A stretch of DNA of 64,000 bases from Fodinibacter sp038210185 (GTDB lineage Bacteria > Actinomycetota > Actinomycetes > Actinomycetales > Dermatophilaceae), in assembly GCA_038210185.1 (NCBI GenBank), contig JBBQWX010000001.1, forward strand, positions 36,064 through 100,063, written 5' to 3'. The notes under the pieces are model-generated. The model saw only the letters and a program-made list of their open reading frames with translations, was not told the origin of the DNA and searched no databases. Both the position numbers and the translations under genes were made by a program. This document shows positions 25,945 through 34,862 of this stretch, piece after piece (positions within the stretch are counted from its first letter, which is position 1; every line of letters begins with the position of its first letter).

Positions 25945-26657
25945 ACAGCTCGGACACGCGCGTGCAGACTTACCTCGACGACCTCGCCCGGATGCTGTCC
26001 GACCTCGACCCCGGGGAGCGCGACGACGTGCTCGCCGGCATCCGTGAGCATCTCGACGCCACCCTCGACGAGCACCCCGACGACCCCGGCGCCGTCGATG
26101 CGGCCCTCCTCCGCCTCGGTCCGCCCGAGCGAGTGGCCGCCGAGGCCCGCGCCGACCAGCCGAGCCGCACCCGCGAGGCGCGTGCCGGCGACATCACCTC
26201 GGCCCTCCCCCACCGGCGCTGGCTGCTCGCGGCCATCCTGCTCACGCTGGTGACCACCGTGCCGTTCACCCTCGCAACAGTCCTCGACCGGGCACTGGCT
26301 CTCGTGAACAACGACTCCGTCAGTTGGCCCGCGGCCGTCGCCCTGTTTCCCGGGGTGGTCACGATGTTCCTCACCTGGCCCCTGTGGGTGGCAGGAGTCG
26401 CCTGCACGGTCGTGGCGAGGCGACTGGCACCGAGGTCTTGGGGGATGTTGCTGGCGTGCGGACCGATCTGCTTCGCCGCCACCGCCATCGCGACGTTCTG
26501 GCGTGAGCCCGACGTGGTCAGCGCGCTTGTCAGCGTGGCGCTGCTGCTCTGCGCGACGGGCCTCACAGCCGCCACTGCACGCACGGCGTGGCGCGAGCCA
26601 ACCCCTACCCGAAACCACGAGTTGGGTGCTCAGGTGGTTGCTCCGGCCGCCACCTGA
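25941..26657 (+). CDS. HAAS-domain membrane protein coupled to PadR
   Basis: A 238-residue protein. Residues ~1-75 resemble the HAAS/DUF1700 signalling helix bundle (VQTYLDDLARMLSDLDPGER, then IREHLDATLDEHP), commonly paired with PadR regulators. About four transmembrane helices follow (residues ~95-225). GTG 25941 overlaps the padR stop. The last ~13 residues, ELGAQVVAPAAT and just before, are encoded by the large palindrome at 26617-26670, including the stop codon. The repeat has therefore probably replaced the original C-terminus. Confidence 0.82.
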   Translation: MNSSDTRVQTYLDDLARMLSDLDPGERDDVLAGIREHLDATLDEHPDDPGAVDAALLRLGPPERVAAEARADQPSRTREARAGDITSALPHRRWLLAAILLTLVTTVPFTLATVLDRALALVNNDSVSWPAAVALFPGVVTMFLTWPLWVAGVACTVVARRLAPRSWGMLLACGPICFAATAIATFWREPDVVSALVSVALLLCATGLTAATARTAWREPTPTRNHELGAQVVAPAAT

Positions 26658-26670
26658 GCACCCAACTCGT
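26617..26670. repeat. Large palindrome overlapping the HAAS gene 3' end
   Basis: Arms GAGTTGGGTGCTCAGGTGG and CCACCTGAGCACCCAACTC are perfect complements, with a ~14-base centre TTGCTCCGGCCG. It supplies the stop of the forward gene and lies ~30 bases from the convergent pntB stop, so at this site it could act as a bidirectional terminator. Confidence 0.92.
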
Positions 26671-26699
26671 GAGACCACGGGGCTCGAGGCCGAAAAGGG

Positions 26700-28142
26700 T
26701 CAGAGGGCCTTGAGGATGTCCTCGACGCGGTCCTTGGCGTGGCGGAACAGCTTCTGGGTGTTCTCCTTGAAGAACAGCGGGTTCTGCACCCCCGCGTACC
26801 CGGTGGCCATCGAGCGCTTGAACACGATCACTTCCCCCGCCTCCCACACCCGGATCACCGGCATCCCGGCGATGGGTGAGGTGGGGTCATCGAAAGCGGC
26901 CGGGTTGACCGTGTTGTTGGCCCCGATGACCAGCACGACGTCGGTGCCGGCGAGGTCGTCGTTGACCTCGTCCATCTCGAGCACGATGTCGTAGGGCACC
27001 TTGGCCTCGGCCAGCAGCACGTTCATGTGCCCGGGCAGGCGCCCGGCGACGGGGTGGATGGCGAACTTCACGTCGATGCCGCGTTCGCGCAGCTTGCGGG
27101 TGAGGTCGGCCACCGGGTACTGCGCCTGGGCGACCGCCATGCCGTAGCCGGGGGTGATGACGACCGAGCGGGCCTCGGTGAGCAGGTCGGCCGCACCCTC
27201 GGCGGTGATCTCGCGGTGCTCGCCGTAGTCGACGTCGGACGCGATGGTGCCGCCCTCGACCCCGAACCCGCCGGCGATGACCGAGATGAACGACCGGTTC
27301 ATCGCGCGGCACATGATGTAGGAGAGGTAGGCACCGGAGGAGCCGACGAGGGCACCGGTGATGATGAGCAGGTCGTTGCCGAGCAGGAACCCGGCCGCGG
27401 CCGCCGCCCACCCGGAGTAGCTGTTGAGCATCGACACCACGACGGGCATGTCGCCACCGCCGATCGACGCCACCAGGTGCCAGCCGAGCGCCAGAGCGAT
27501 CAGCGTGACCAGACCCAGGAGCGACGCCCGCAGCATCTCGGCGTCCTCGGGAACGAGCACGTAGACGACGGTGAGCACGAGGAACGCGCCGATCGCGCCG
27601 AGGTTGATCCAGTTGCGTCCGGGCAGCATCAGCGGCGCCGACTTGATCCGTGCCGACAGCTTGAGGAACGCCACGATCGAGCCGGTGAAGGTCACCGCAC
27701 CGATGAAGACGCCGACCATCACCTCTCCCGAGTGGATGCCGGGATAGGCCGTCTTCTCGTAGGACGAGTTCCAGCCCACGAGCACCGCGGCGAGGCCGAC
27801 GAAGCTGTGCAGCATCGCGATCAGCTCGGGCATGCCGGTCATCTCGACCTTGCGGGCCCGGTCGAGCCCGATCGCGGCTCCGATGCCCATGGCCGCGAGG
27901 ATCATCGCCAGCCCGAACCACCCCGAACCCGAGAAGCCCAGGGTCACGTTGCCGACCTCGGCGACCGACACCCCACCCGTGGCGGCCAGGATGGTCGCGA
28001 CGAGCGCTATGCCCATGCCGATGATGCCGAAGCGGTTGCCGGCGCGCGCGGACTCGTGTCGCGACAGCCCGGCCAGGGCGAGGATGAAGGACAGCCCTGC
28101 GACGATGTAGGCCCCTTGCACCAGGGTGACGGGCAGCGTCAT
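26700..28142 (-). CDS. pntB: NAD(P) transhydrogenase subunit beta
   Basis: A 480-residue protein. The N-terminal two thirds hold about eight to nine membrane helices of the proton channel (for example GLAAVLVGWNSSYEKTAYPG, ASIGGGDMPVVVSMLNSYSG). The C-terminal NADP(H)-binding domain has VVITPGYGMAVAQAQYPVAD, FAIHPVAGRLPGHMNVLLAEA, VLVIGANNTVNPAAFDD and VFKRSMATGYAGVQNPLF. It couples hydride transfer from NADH to NADP+ to proton influx. ATG 28142 overlaps the pntA stop. Confidence 0.96.
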   Translation of the reverse strand: MTLPVTLVQGAYIVAGLSFILALAGLSRHESARAGNRFGIIGMGIALVATILAATGGVSVAEVGNVTLGFSGSGWFGLAMILAAMGIGAAIGLDRARKVEMTGMPELIAMLHSFVGLAAVLVGWNSSYEKTAYPGIHSGEVMVGVFIGAVTFTGSIVAFLKLSARIKSAPLMLPGRNWINLGAIGAFLVLTVVYVLVPEDAEMLRASLLGLVTLIALALGWHLVASIGGGDMPVVVSMLNSYSGWAAAAAGFLLGNDLLIITGALVGSSGAYLSYIMCRAMNRSFISVIAGGFGVEGGTIASDVDYGEHREITAEGAADLLTEARSVVITPGYGMAVAQAQYPVADLTRKLRERGIDVKFAIHPVAGRLPGHMNVLLAEAKVPYDIVLEMDEVNDDLAGTDVVLVIGANNTVNPAAFDDPTSPIAGMPVIRVWEAGEVIVFKRSMATGYAGVQNPLFFKENTQKLFRHAKDRVEDILKAL

Positions 28143-29677
28143 CGCACCGGCTCCTCACGCTTGAACATCTCGAGCATTCGGGCGGTCACGCGGAACCCGC
28201 CGAACACGTTGATGCTCGCCACGAGGATGCCGATGAAGGCCAGCACGGAGACCGCGACGCTGTCGTGGCCGATCTGCAGGATGGCGCCGACGACGATGAT
28301 GCCGCTGATCGCGTTGGTGACCGACATCAGCGGAGTGTGCAGGGCGTGGTGCACGTTGCCGATGACGTAGAAGCCGATGACGACCGAGAGCATGAAGACC
28401 ATGAAATGGCCCAGGAACGGCTCGGGCGAGACCGATGCGACGAGCAGGAAGACCGCGGCGGCGATGCCGAGGTACCCCAGCCGCCGGTTGGCGCTCATCG
28501 GGGCCTTCTCGACCTTCACCGCAACCGGGGCGGCGACCGCGGCCGGGGCGGCGGACACCTGCACTGGCGGCGGCGGCCAGAGCACCTCCCCGTCGCGCAC
28601 CACGGTCATGCCGCGCTGCACGGGGTCGTCGAGGTCGAGGGTGAACTCGCCGTCCTTGGCCGGAGTGACGAGCTTGAGCAGGTTGACCAGGTTGGTGCCG
28701 AACAGCTGTGAGGCCTGCGTCGGCAGCCGACCGGGAAGGTCGGTGTAGCCCAGGATGGTGACCCCGCCCTCGGTGACGACCTTGGTGTCGGCGACCGTGC
28801 CGGCGACGTTGCCGCCGTTCGAGGCCGCCATGTCGACGACGACCGACCCGGGCTTCATCGAGGCGACCATGGCCTCGTCGAGAAGCCGCGGGGCCGGGCG
28901 TCCGGGGATGAGCGCCGTGGTGATGATGATGTCGACGTCGGCGGCCTGCGCCGCGTACAGCTCGGCGGCCTTGGCGTCGAAGTCGGCGGAGGTCTCCTTG
29001 GCGTAGCCGTCGGCCGACGGGCCGGTCTCCTCGACGTCGATGCGGAGGAACTCCGCGCCCATCGACTCGACCTGCTCGCCCACCTCCGGGCGGGCGTCGA
29101 ACGCGCGCACCACCGCGCCGAGCGCGCTCGCGGTACCGATCGCTGCGAGCCCGGCGACGCCGGCCCCGACGACGAGCACCTTGGCGGGCGGCACCTTGCC
29201 GGCGGCGGTGACCTGGCCGGTGAAGAACGACCCGAACTCGTGCGCGGCCTCGACCACGGCGCGGTAGCCGCCGATGTTGGCCATCGACGACAACACGTCG
29301 AGTGACTGGGCGCGCGAGATGCGCGGCACGGCATCCATGGCCAGTGCGGTCACTCCCCGCGCCGCGAGGGACGCGACGAGGTCGGGGTTGAGGGCTGGCG
29401 ACACGAGCGAGGCGACGACCTGACCAGGCCGCAGCAGCGCGATCTCGGCGTCGCTGGGGGCGTTGATCTTGAGCAGCACGTCGGCGTTCCAGACGGCTTC
29501 GTCGATGACGTCGGCCCCGGCGCGCACGTAGGCGGCGTCGTCGAAGCTCGATGCGACGCCCGCGCCGCTCTCGACGAACACGGCGTAGCCGAGCGCGCGG
29601 ATCTGCTCCACGGTCTTCGGCGTCGCCGCCACCCTGGTCTCACCCGGTCGGGTCTCTCTGGGCACTCCGATGCGCAC
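28139..29677 (-). CDS. pntA: NAD(P) transhydrogenase subunit alpha
   Basis: A 512-residue, full-length alpha subunit. The NAD-binding part begins RIGVPRETRPGETRVAATP and contains KVLVVGAGVAGLAAIGTASAL. RGHE-like and substrate segments include SMKPGSVVVDMAASNGGN. About four membrane helices lie in the last ~120 residues. This is the E. coli-type fusion, not the split alpha1/alpha2 form. GTG 29677 (MRIGVPRE). It forms a two-gene operon with pntB. Confidence 0.96.
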   Translation of the reverse strand: MRIGVPRETRPGETRVAATPKTVEQIRALGYAVFVESGAGVASSFDDAAYVRAGADVIDEAVWNADVLLKINAPSDAEIALLRPGQVVASLVSPALNPDLVASLAARGVTALAMDAVPRISRAQSLDVLSSMANIGGYRAVVEAAHEFGSFFTGQVTAAGKVPPAKVLVVGAGVAGLAAIGTASALGAVVRAFDARPEVGEQVESMGAEFLRIDVEETGPSADGYAKETSADFDAKAAELYAAQAADVDIIITTALIPGRPAPRLLDEAMVASMKPGSVVVDMAASNGGNVAGTVADTKVVTEGGVTILGYTDLPGRLPTQASQLFGTNLVNLLKLVTPAKDGEFTLDLDDPVQRGMTVVRDGEVLWPPPPVQVSAAPAAVAAPVAVKVEKAPMSANRRLGYLGIAAAVFLLVASVSPEPFLGHFMVFMLSVVIGFYVIGNVHHALHTPLMSVTNAISGIIVVGAILQIGHDSVAVSVLAFIGILVASINVFGGFRVTARMLEMFKREEPVR

Positions 29678-29801
29678 GGCGGTTCCTCTCGGCCTGCTGG
29701 GGACGGCTCGAACCTATCGGTTCGACTCCCCCGGGCCCCACACGTGTGACCGTCATGACCCCCGTGGCGCGAAGCCCGCGCCCGTGGAGCGGTCGCTCGG
29801 G

Positions 29802-31286
29802 TCAGCCGTGGGCGCGGAGGAACCCGCTGCGCTCGGCGGCCCCCCCATCGTAGAACCAGACGTCCGGCTCCTCCGAGTCGTAGCCGGGGTCGCCCGGCAC
29901 CCGGAAGGTTCTCGAGTCGAGATCAGCCTGCACCGGGTGGTCGAGCGGCTGGGCGCCGTCGTAGAGCGGTGCGGCCGAGCCGACCCCGAAGCCGCCGTCG
30001 CGCAGCTCCTCGAAGGCGGAGATGCGTCGACCTCCGGACGCCGTACGCTCGCCTGCGTCGTCGGATGCCGTCGCCTCAGCGGTCTCGTCGGATGCCGTGG
30101 CGTCCGCGGTCCCGTGGCCGGCCTGCTGGGCCAGCTCGGCGCGCCCGGCCTCGAGCCGCGCTCCGCGCTCGTGGGCCTCCTCGAGCAGCTCGCCCTCGTC
30201 AGCCGCCCAGTCTCGGGTCGGCGTGGGGTCGTACCGCTCCTCGGCCGGCTCCTCGGCGAGCTTCGCGGTGCTGCGGTCGATGTCGGCGGTCTCCGCGACG
30301 GCCGCGCCGGCCGCGCCGGTCTCCGCAGGAGCGTGGTCGGTGGCCGGCTCGTCGGGCGCCGCATCCGGCTCGTCGACGAGCGCGGGGCCGGCGACGTCAT
30401 CCGGGGAGGCGTCGTGCGGCGGGCCGCCCCACTCACCCTGAGGCGACTGCGCGTCGTGGGAGAGGTCGTCCGCCTGCACGCTGCGGTCCTCGGTCTCGGT
30501 GCTCGGGCGCTCGTCCATGCCCGACTCGCGACCCGCGCCACTCGGCGACAGAACCTCGGTCCGGTCCAGCGCCGGCTCCTGCGCCGGGTCCACGGGCACG
30601 TCGTCACGGAAGTCGGCGGCCGAGGCGATCCGCTCGCTCTCGTGGCCGGCGTCCTCGCCCTCGCTCGTGTCCCGGGCGGATGCGCCGAGGGCAGCGGCGC
30701 CGACCGCGGGGGCCGGCGGGCCGGGCTCGACCGATGTGCCGGCCTCCTCGGCCTGCTCGGCCTGCTCGGCCTGCTCGGCCTGCTCGGCCTGCCCGGCCTG
30801 CTCGGCCTGCCCGGCCTGACCGGCCTGACCGGCCCAACGGCGCTCGGCGCGGGTCAGCTGGGTTCCCGCCTCGGCGGGGTCGGTCGCCACGGCGGAGTCG
30901 GTCGCCACAGCGGGGTCGACCGGGGGGAAGGACGACTCCTTGACGTCGGGGTCGATGTCATCGGCGCGACGCATGGTGGTCTCGTAGTCGCGCTGAGTGG
31001 CCTCGACCGCGGCCCGCTGCTCGGCCGCCTCGGCCTCGAGCCGCTGGGCCTCACGAACCTGGCGCTCGGCCTCCACGCGGGCGACCTCGGCACGCTCCGC
31101 CGCCTGGTCGGCGAAGGCGGTCTGCCCGGACATCGTCGTGGCCAGGCCGTCGGCACGAGTGCGGAGGTCGGCGGCCTCGACGCGCTGGGCGTCGCGCTGC
31201 GCGGAGCCACGTCGCAACAGGACGACGACGAGCACGACCGCGCCGAAGATGAGGAGCAGCAGCAGGATCAGTCGAGCAGTCGTCAT
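29802..31286 (-). CDS. Membrane-anchored low-complexity protein of unknown function
   Basis: A 494-residue protein from ATG 31286. One N-terminal helix (ARLILLLLLIFGAVVLVVVLL, residues ~4-24) is followed by an Arg/Glu/Ala-rich probable coiled coil to ~100 (EVARVEAERQVREAQRLEAE). An A-G-Q-A-E-Q repeat tract and a long acidic Asp/Glu/Ala/Ser-rich disordered region come next. The last ~50 residues look folded (TFRVPGDPGYDSEEPDVWFY). No enzyme motif. The small conserved C-terminus suggests a binding function at the end of a flexible cytoplasmic or extracellular arm; topology is undecided. Confidence 0.7.
   Translation of the reverse strand: MTTARLILLLLLIFGAVVLVVVLLRRGSAQRDAQRVEAADLRTRADGLATTMSGQTAFADQAAERAEVARVEAERQVREAQRLEAEAAEQRAAVEATQRDYETTMRRADDIDPDVKESSFPPVDPAVATDSAVATDPAEAGTQLTRAERRWAGQAGQAGQAEQAGQAEQAEQAEQAEQAEEAGTSVEPGPPAPAVGAAALGASARDTSEGEDAGHESERIASAADFRDDVPVDPAQEPALDRTEVLSPSGAGRESGMDERPSTETEDRSVQADDLSHDAQSPQGEWGGPPHDASPDDVAGPALVDEPDAAPDEPATDHAPAETGAAGAAVAETADIDRSTAKLAEEPAEERYDPTPTRDWAADEGELLEEAHERGARLEAGRAELAQQAGHGTADATASDETAEATASDDAGERTASGGRRISAFEELRDGGFGVGSAAPLYDGAQPLDHPVQADLDSRTFRVPGDPGYDSEEPDVWFYDGGAAERSGFLRAHG
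30740..30836. repeat. 9-bp tandem repeat within the anchored protein gene
   Basis: About ten units of CTGCTCGGC (variants CTGCCCGGC, CTGACCGGC) in direct tandem, coding on the minus strand for AEQ and AGQ tripeptides. The unit is a multiple of three, so changes in copy number keep frame. Confidence 0.9.
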
Positions 31287-31410
31287 GGGCAGATCCTGTC
31301 GTCGAAGGGGCCCCCGCGGGCGATGTCGCCGCACAACCTACGGGATGGGGCGGCTCGGGCGCGTGCCGTGACCCAGCCCGTGCGATCCGGAAGCGGAGTG
31401 CGCAACGGTT

Positions 31411-31655
31411 GCCACGAGGTCCGTCCGACGTCGGCGGCCAGGGTGCCAGCCCCGCCAGTGCGCGGCGGGCTTCCGCGACCGGTGCCCCGTCGCCCAGCAG
31501 GGTGCCGAGCCGCTCGAGGTTCGCCCACCCGGCAGTCTCGCCGGGCGCAGGGCGACCACCCTGCGGAACTGCGTCTCGGCGTTTCTGCGTGCGCCCCAGC
31601 TCGGCGAGGACGACGCCACGCTGGAGTGCGAGCTGGAGGCGGCGGCGCGGCCGAA
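31411..31655 (-). pseudogene. TPR-like gene remnant with compensating frameshifts
   Basis: Reading leftward from about 31655, one frame gives LQLALQRGVVLAELGRTQ, a second gives NAETQFRRVVALRPA, and the first resumes with GETAGWANLERLGTLLGDG and APVAEARRALAGLAPWPP. Joined, these read as about two tetratricopeptide-type helical hairpins. An extra A near AGAAACG and a lost base near CCGGCGAG would account for it. No start is seen. This remnant is the only content of the ~370-base gap 31287-31656. Confidence 0.5.
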
Positions 31656-31656
31656 G

Positions 31657-33315
31657 TCAGAGGCCCAGCTCGCTCACGGTGACCTGGCGCATCTCGACCT
31701 TGCGCACCTTGCCGGTCACCGTCATCGGGAACTCCTCGACCACCCGCACGTACCGCGGGACCTTGTAGTGCGCCAGCTGGCCCGTGGCGAACTGCCGCAG
31801 CGACTCGGGGGTCAGCGGCTCGGCACCCTGTCGCATCCGCACCCACGCGCACAGCTCCTCGCCGTACTTCGCGTCGGGCACGCCGATCACCTGGGCATCG
31901 AGCACGTCGGGGTGGGTGTAGAGGAACTCCTCGATCTCGCGCGGGTAGATGTTCTCGCCGCCGCGGATCACCATGTCCTTGATCCGGCCGGTGATCTGCA
32001 CGTAGCCGTCGGCGTCCATGACCGCGATGTCGCCGGTGTGCATCCAGTCGTCGACGAGCACCTCGGCGGTCTTCTCGGGCTCGTTCCAGTAGCCGAGCAT
32101 CACCGAGTAGCCCTTGGTGCAGAACTCCCCCGCCTCGCCACGCGGCAACGTCTCGCGCGTCACGGGGTCGACCACCTTGATCTCGAGCTGCGGGTGCACC
32201 GCGCCGACCGTGCCCACCTTGCGCTCGAAGGAGTCGTCGGTGCGCGTCTGGGTCGACACGGGGGAGGTCTCGGTCATGCCGTAGCAGATCGTCATCTCCT
32301 CGATGCCGGCGTCTATCAGCTTGGTCATCATCGACGCCGGGCAGGGCGAACCGGCCATGATCCCGGTGCGCACCGAGCTCAGGTCGAACCCACGCGGGGC
32401 TTCGCCAGCCGTGCTCCCCTCGGACTCCACGAGGGCCCACTCGGCGATAAACATCGTCGGCACGCCGTAGAGCGAGGTGCACCGCTCCTCGGCGACCGCG
32501 GCGAGGGTCAGGGCGGGGTCGAAACCGGGCGCCGGGATGACCATGCACGCGCCGTGGCTGGTGGCCGCGAGGTTGCCCATGACCATGCCGAAGCAGTGGT
32601 AGAACGGCACCGGGATGCAGATCCGGTCCTGCTCGGTGTACCGGCACAGCTCACCGACGAGGTAGCCGTTGTTGAGGATGTTGTGGTGCGAGAGGGTCGC
32701 GCCCTTCGGGAATCCGGTCGTGCCGGAGGTGTACTGGATGTTGATGGGGTCGCCCGGCTCGAGCCCGGCCTGGAGCATGGTCAGCCGCTCGGGGCTCACC
32801 TCGTCGGCGCGGGCGAGCAGGTCGTGCCACGACTCCTGCCCGATGACGACGACCTGCTCCAGCCCGGGGCACTCTTCACGGGCGGCTGCGACCATCGCGA
32901 CGTAGTCCGACGACTTGAACGTCGGCGCGATGACCATCATCCGGACGCCGGCCTGGCGCAGCACGTAGACCAGCTCGTGCGAGCGGTAGGCCGGGTTGAT
33001 GTTGACCAGGATCGCACCCACCTTGGCCGTCGCGTACTGGGTGAGCACCCACTCGGCGCAGTTCGGTGCCCAGACGCCGACCCGGTCACCCATCCCGATC
33101 CCGGCTGCGACGAGCCCGCGGGCGAGTCGGTCGACCTCGGCCCCCAGCTCGGCATACGTCATCCGGATGCCGGTCGCGCGGTCGACCAGCGCGTCGCGGT
33201 CAGGGACCCGCGCCACCGTGGCGTCGAGGTTGCCGCCGATGGTCTGCTCGAGGAGCAGCGGCTCGGCCGGGCCGACGGTGTGCGACAGGGCGGGGTCGGG
33301 CGTCTCAGGGGGCAT
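31657..33315 (-). CDS. AMP-binding acyl-CoA synthetase
   Basis: A 552-residue adenylate-forming enzyme. NIQYTSGTTGFPKGATLSHH is the P-loop-like A3 motif. PFYHCFGMVMGNLAA, ICYGMTETSPVSTQT (A5), DDWMHTGDIAVMDADGYVQI (A7), GRIKDMVIRGGENIYPREIE (A8) and VTGKVRKVEMR with the catalytic Lys (A10) follow. Length and motif spacing fit medium/long-chain fatty-acyl-CoA ligases of the FadD type. It would activate fatty acids in the cytosol. ATG 33315 gives the usual start, LLEQTIGGNLDATVAR. Confidence 0.92.
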   Translation of the reverse strand: MPPETPDPALSHTVGPAEPLLLEQTIGGNLDATVARVPDRDALVDRATGIRMTYAELGAEVDRLARGLVAAGIGMGDRVGVWAPNCAEWVLTQYATAKVGAILVNINPAYRSHELVYVLRQAGVRMMVIAPTFKSSDYVAMVAAAREECPGLEQVVVIGQESWHDLLARADEVSPERLTMLQAGLEPGDPINIQYTSGTTGFPKGATLSHHNILNNGYLVGELCRYTEQDRICIPVPFYHCFGMVMGNLAATSHGACMVIPAPGFDPALTLAAVAEERCTSLYGVPTMFIAEWALVESEGSTAGEAPRGFDLSSVRTGIMAGSPCPASMMTKLIDAGIEEMTICYGMTETSPVSTQTRTDDSFERKVGTVGAVHPQLEIKVVDPVTRETLPRGEAGEFCTKGYSVMLGYWNEPEKTAEVLVDDWMHTGDIAVMDADGYVQITGRIKDMVIRGGENIYPREIEEFLYTHPDVLDAQVIGVPDAKYGEELCAWVRMRQGAEPLTPESLRQFATGQLAHYKVPRYVRVVEEFPMTVTGKVRKVEMRQVTVSELGL

Positions 33316-33425
33316 CGGGGTCCTTCCGGCTGCGGTCACGACCGCCCCAGCCAACACGGCTGCGGGAGCGGGGGCAAGCGCTCGAGGCAGACGACCTGCC
33401 CGCCACCCGCACTTGCCCCATGCGC

Positions 33426-34862
33426 TCAGCCGCTGCTGGGGCGCAACAGGCGGTCGAGCACGCCGAGGAGCAGCACTTCGCGCAGCGGCGCCGGGCAGGC
33501 GTCGAGCAGGGCGTTGACCGGTGCCATCCGGCGCGGCAGCGTGAGCGAGCCGTCGGCCCCGGCCAGGCCCGCGGCGGCGAGCAGCCCGGCGAACCCCTCG
33601 TCGTCGAGGCCTGCGGGGTCGACCGACCCCAGCGGGCCCGCCAGCCCCGGGTCCAGACCCACGGGCCCGGCGGCGCGAGCAGCCCCCACCGACTCGCGCA
33701 GCGCCTCGACGAGCTCGGGAACCGACGGCGCGGTCGCGGCCGACAGGGTGAGGTGCAGGGTGGGCGGCACCTGACCGAACGACAGCTGCGGCTGCACGAA
33801 CCAGCCGCGCTCGAGCATCTCGTCGGCGATGGTGAACACGTCGCACGACCCGTCGGTCACGAGGGCGACGAGGGTGGCGTCCGGCGGCGTGAGCACGCCG
33901 ATGCCCGCGATGCCGTCGGCCGCGTCCGCCACGGCCAGCGTCGCTTCCCGTGCCTGGCGGGCGAGCGCGGCATACCCGTCGACGCCGATCCGCCTTGTGA
34001 CCGCCCAGGCCGCAGCGAGCGGACCGCCGGAGCGGGTGGACTGCATCGTGCTGTTGAGCATGGTGTAGCCGGGCCAGTTCGCCGACGCGAAGAAGTGGCC
34101 GCGGCGCAGCGCCGGGGTGCGGTGGAGCAGCACCGAGACCCCCTTGGGGGTGTACGCGTACTTGTGCAGGTCGACGCTGATGCTGGTGACCCCGTCGACG
34201 GCGAAGGTCCACGGCGGCGCGTCGTCGAGGTGCGGCAGCACCCACCCACCGATGCACGCGTCGACGTGGCAGCGGATGCCGCGCCCAGTGGCGAGGGCCG
34301 CGATCTCGGGCACCGGGTCGACGACACCATGGGCGTACGACGGTGCCGAGGCGACGACCAGCACCGTCGTGTCGTCGATGGCGGCGGCCATGGCCTGCGG
34401 GTCGGCGCGCAGGGTCGCGGGGTCGACGTCGACGAGCACCGCTCGCACCCCGAGGAACTCGGCCGCCTTGTGGAAAGCCGCGTGCGCCGAGGTCGGCAGC
34501 ACCATGCTCGGGTCGGTCGTCGAAGCCCCGTTCCGGGCCGCGAGCACCGCGAGCAGGATCGACTCGGTGCCCCCGGAGGTGACCGACCCCGCGAACCCCC
34601 CGGGCGCCTCCAGCAGCCGACCAGCGAGGGCCACGAGGTCGTTCTCCATCTGCAGCAGCGAGGGGAAGGCGGTGGGGTCCAACCCGTTCGATGCGGCGAA
34701 CATGGCGAGCGCCTCGAGCCCGACGGCATCGGCATCGGCGAGACCGGAGTCGTAGACGTAGGCCAGGGTGCGGCCGCCGTGGGCGGGCAGGTCCATCGCC
34801 TGCAGCGCGCGCAGGGTGGCGAGCACCTCGTCGGTCGTGGCAGCGGTCGTCGGTGGGGTCAC
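33426..34862 (-). CDS. PLP-dependent lyase of the sphingosine-1-phosphate lyase/decarboxylase group
   Basis: A 478-residue group II aminotransferase-fold enzyme. AGSVTSGGTESILLAVLAAR binds PLP phosphate, VVASAPSYAHGVVDPV follows, and CHVDACIGGWVLPHL gives the ring Asp. SISVDLHKYAYTPKGVSVLL gives the Schiff-base Lys. The HKYAYTPKG form is typical of the sphingosine-1-phosphate lyase-like clade rather than glutamate decarboxylase. The substrate is unknown. GTG 34862 overlaps the transporter stop, implying that the transporter brings in the substrate or exports a product. Confidence 0.87.
   Translation of the reverse strand: MTPPTTAATTDEVLATLRALQAMDLPAHGGRTLAYVYDSGLADADAVGLEALAMFAASNGLDPTAFPSLLQMENDLVALAGRLLEAPGGFAGSVTSGGTESILLAVLAARNGASTTDPSMVLPTSAHAAFHKAAEFLGVRAVLVDVDPATLRADPQAMAAAIDDTTVLVVASAPSYAHGVVDPVPEIAALATGRGIRCHVDACIGGWVLPHLDDAPPWTFAVDGVTSISVDLHKYAYTPKGVSVLLHRTPALRRGHFFASANWPGYTMLNSTMQSTRSGGPLAAAWAVTRRIGVDGYAALARQAREATLAVADAADGIAGIGVLTPPDATLVALVTDGSCDVFTIADEMLERGWFVQPQLSFGQVPPTLHLTLSAATAPSVPELVEALRESVGAARAAGPVGLDPGLAGPLGSVDPAGLDDEGFAGLLAAAGLAGADGSLTLPRRMAPVNALLDACPAPLREVLLLGVLDRLLRPSSG

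Noticed and set aside
29706..29745. tRNA 3' end near GGTTCGACTCC upstream of pntA
   Set aside because: A T-loop-like string is present, but no pairing T-stem, matching acceptor strand or anticodon arm is found upstream.
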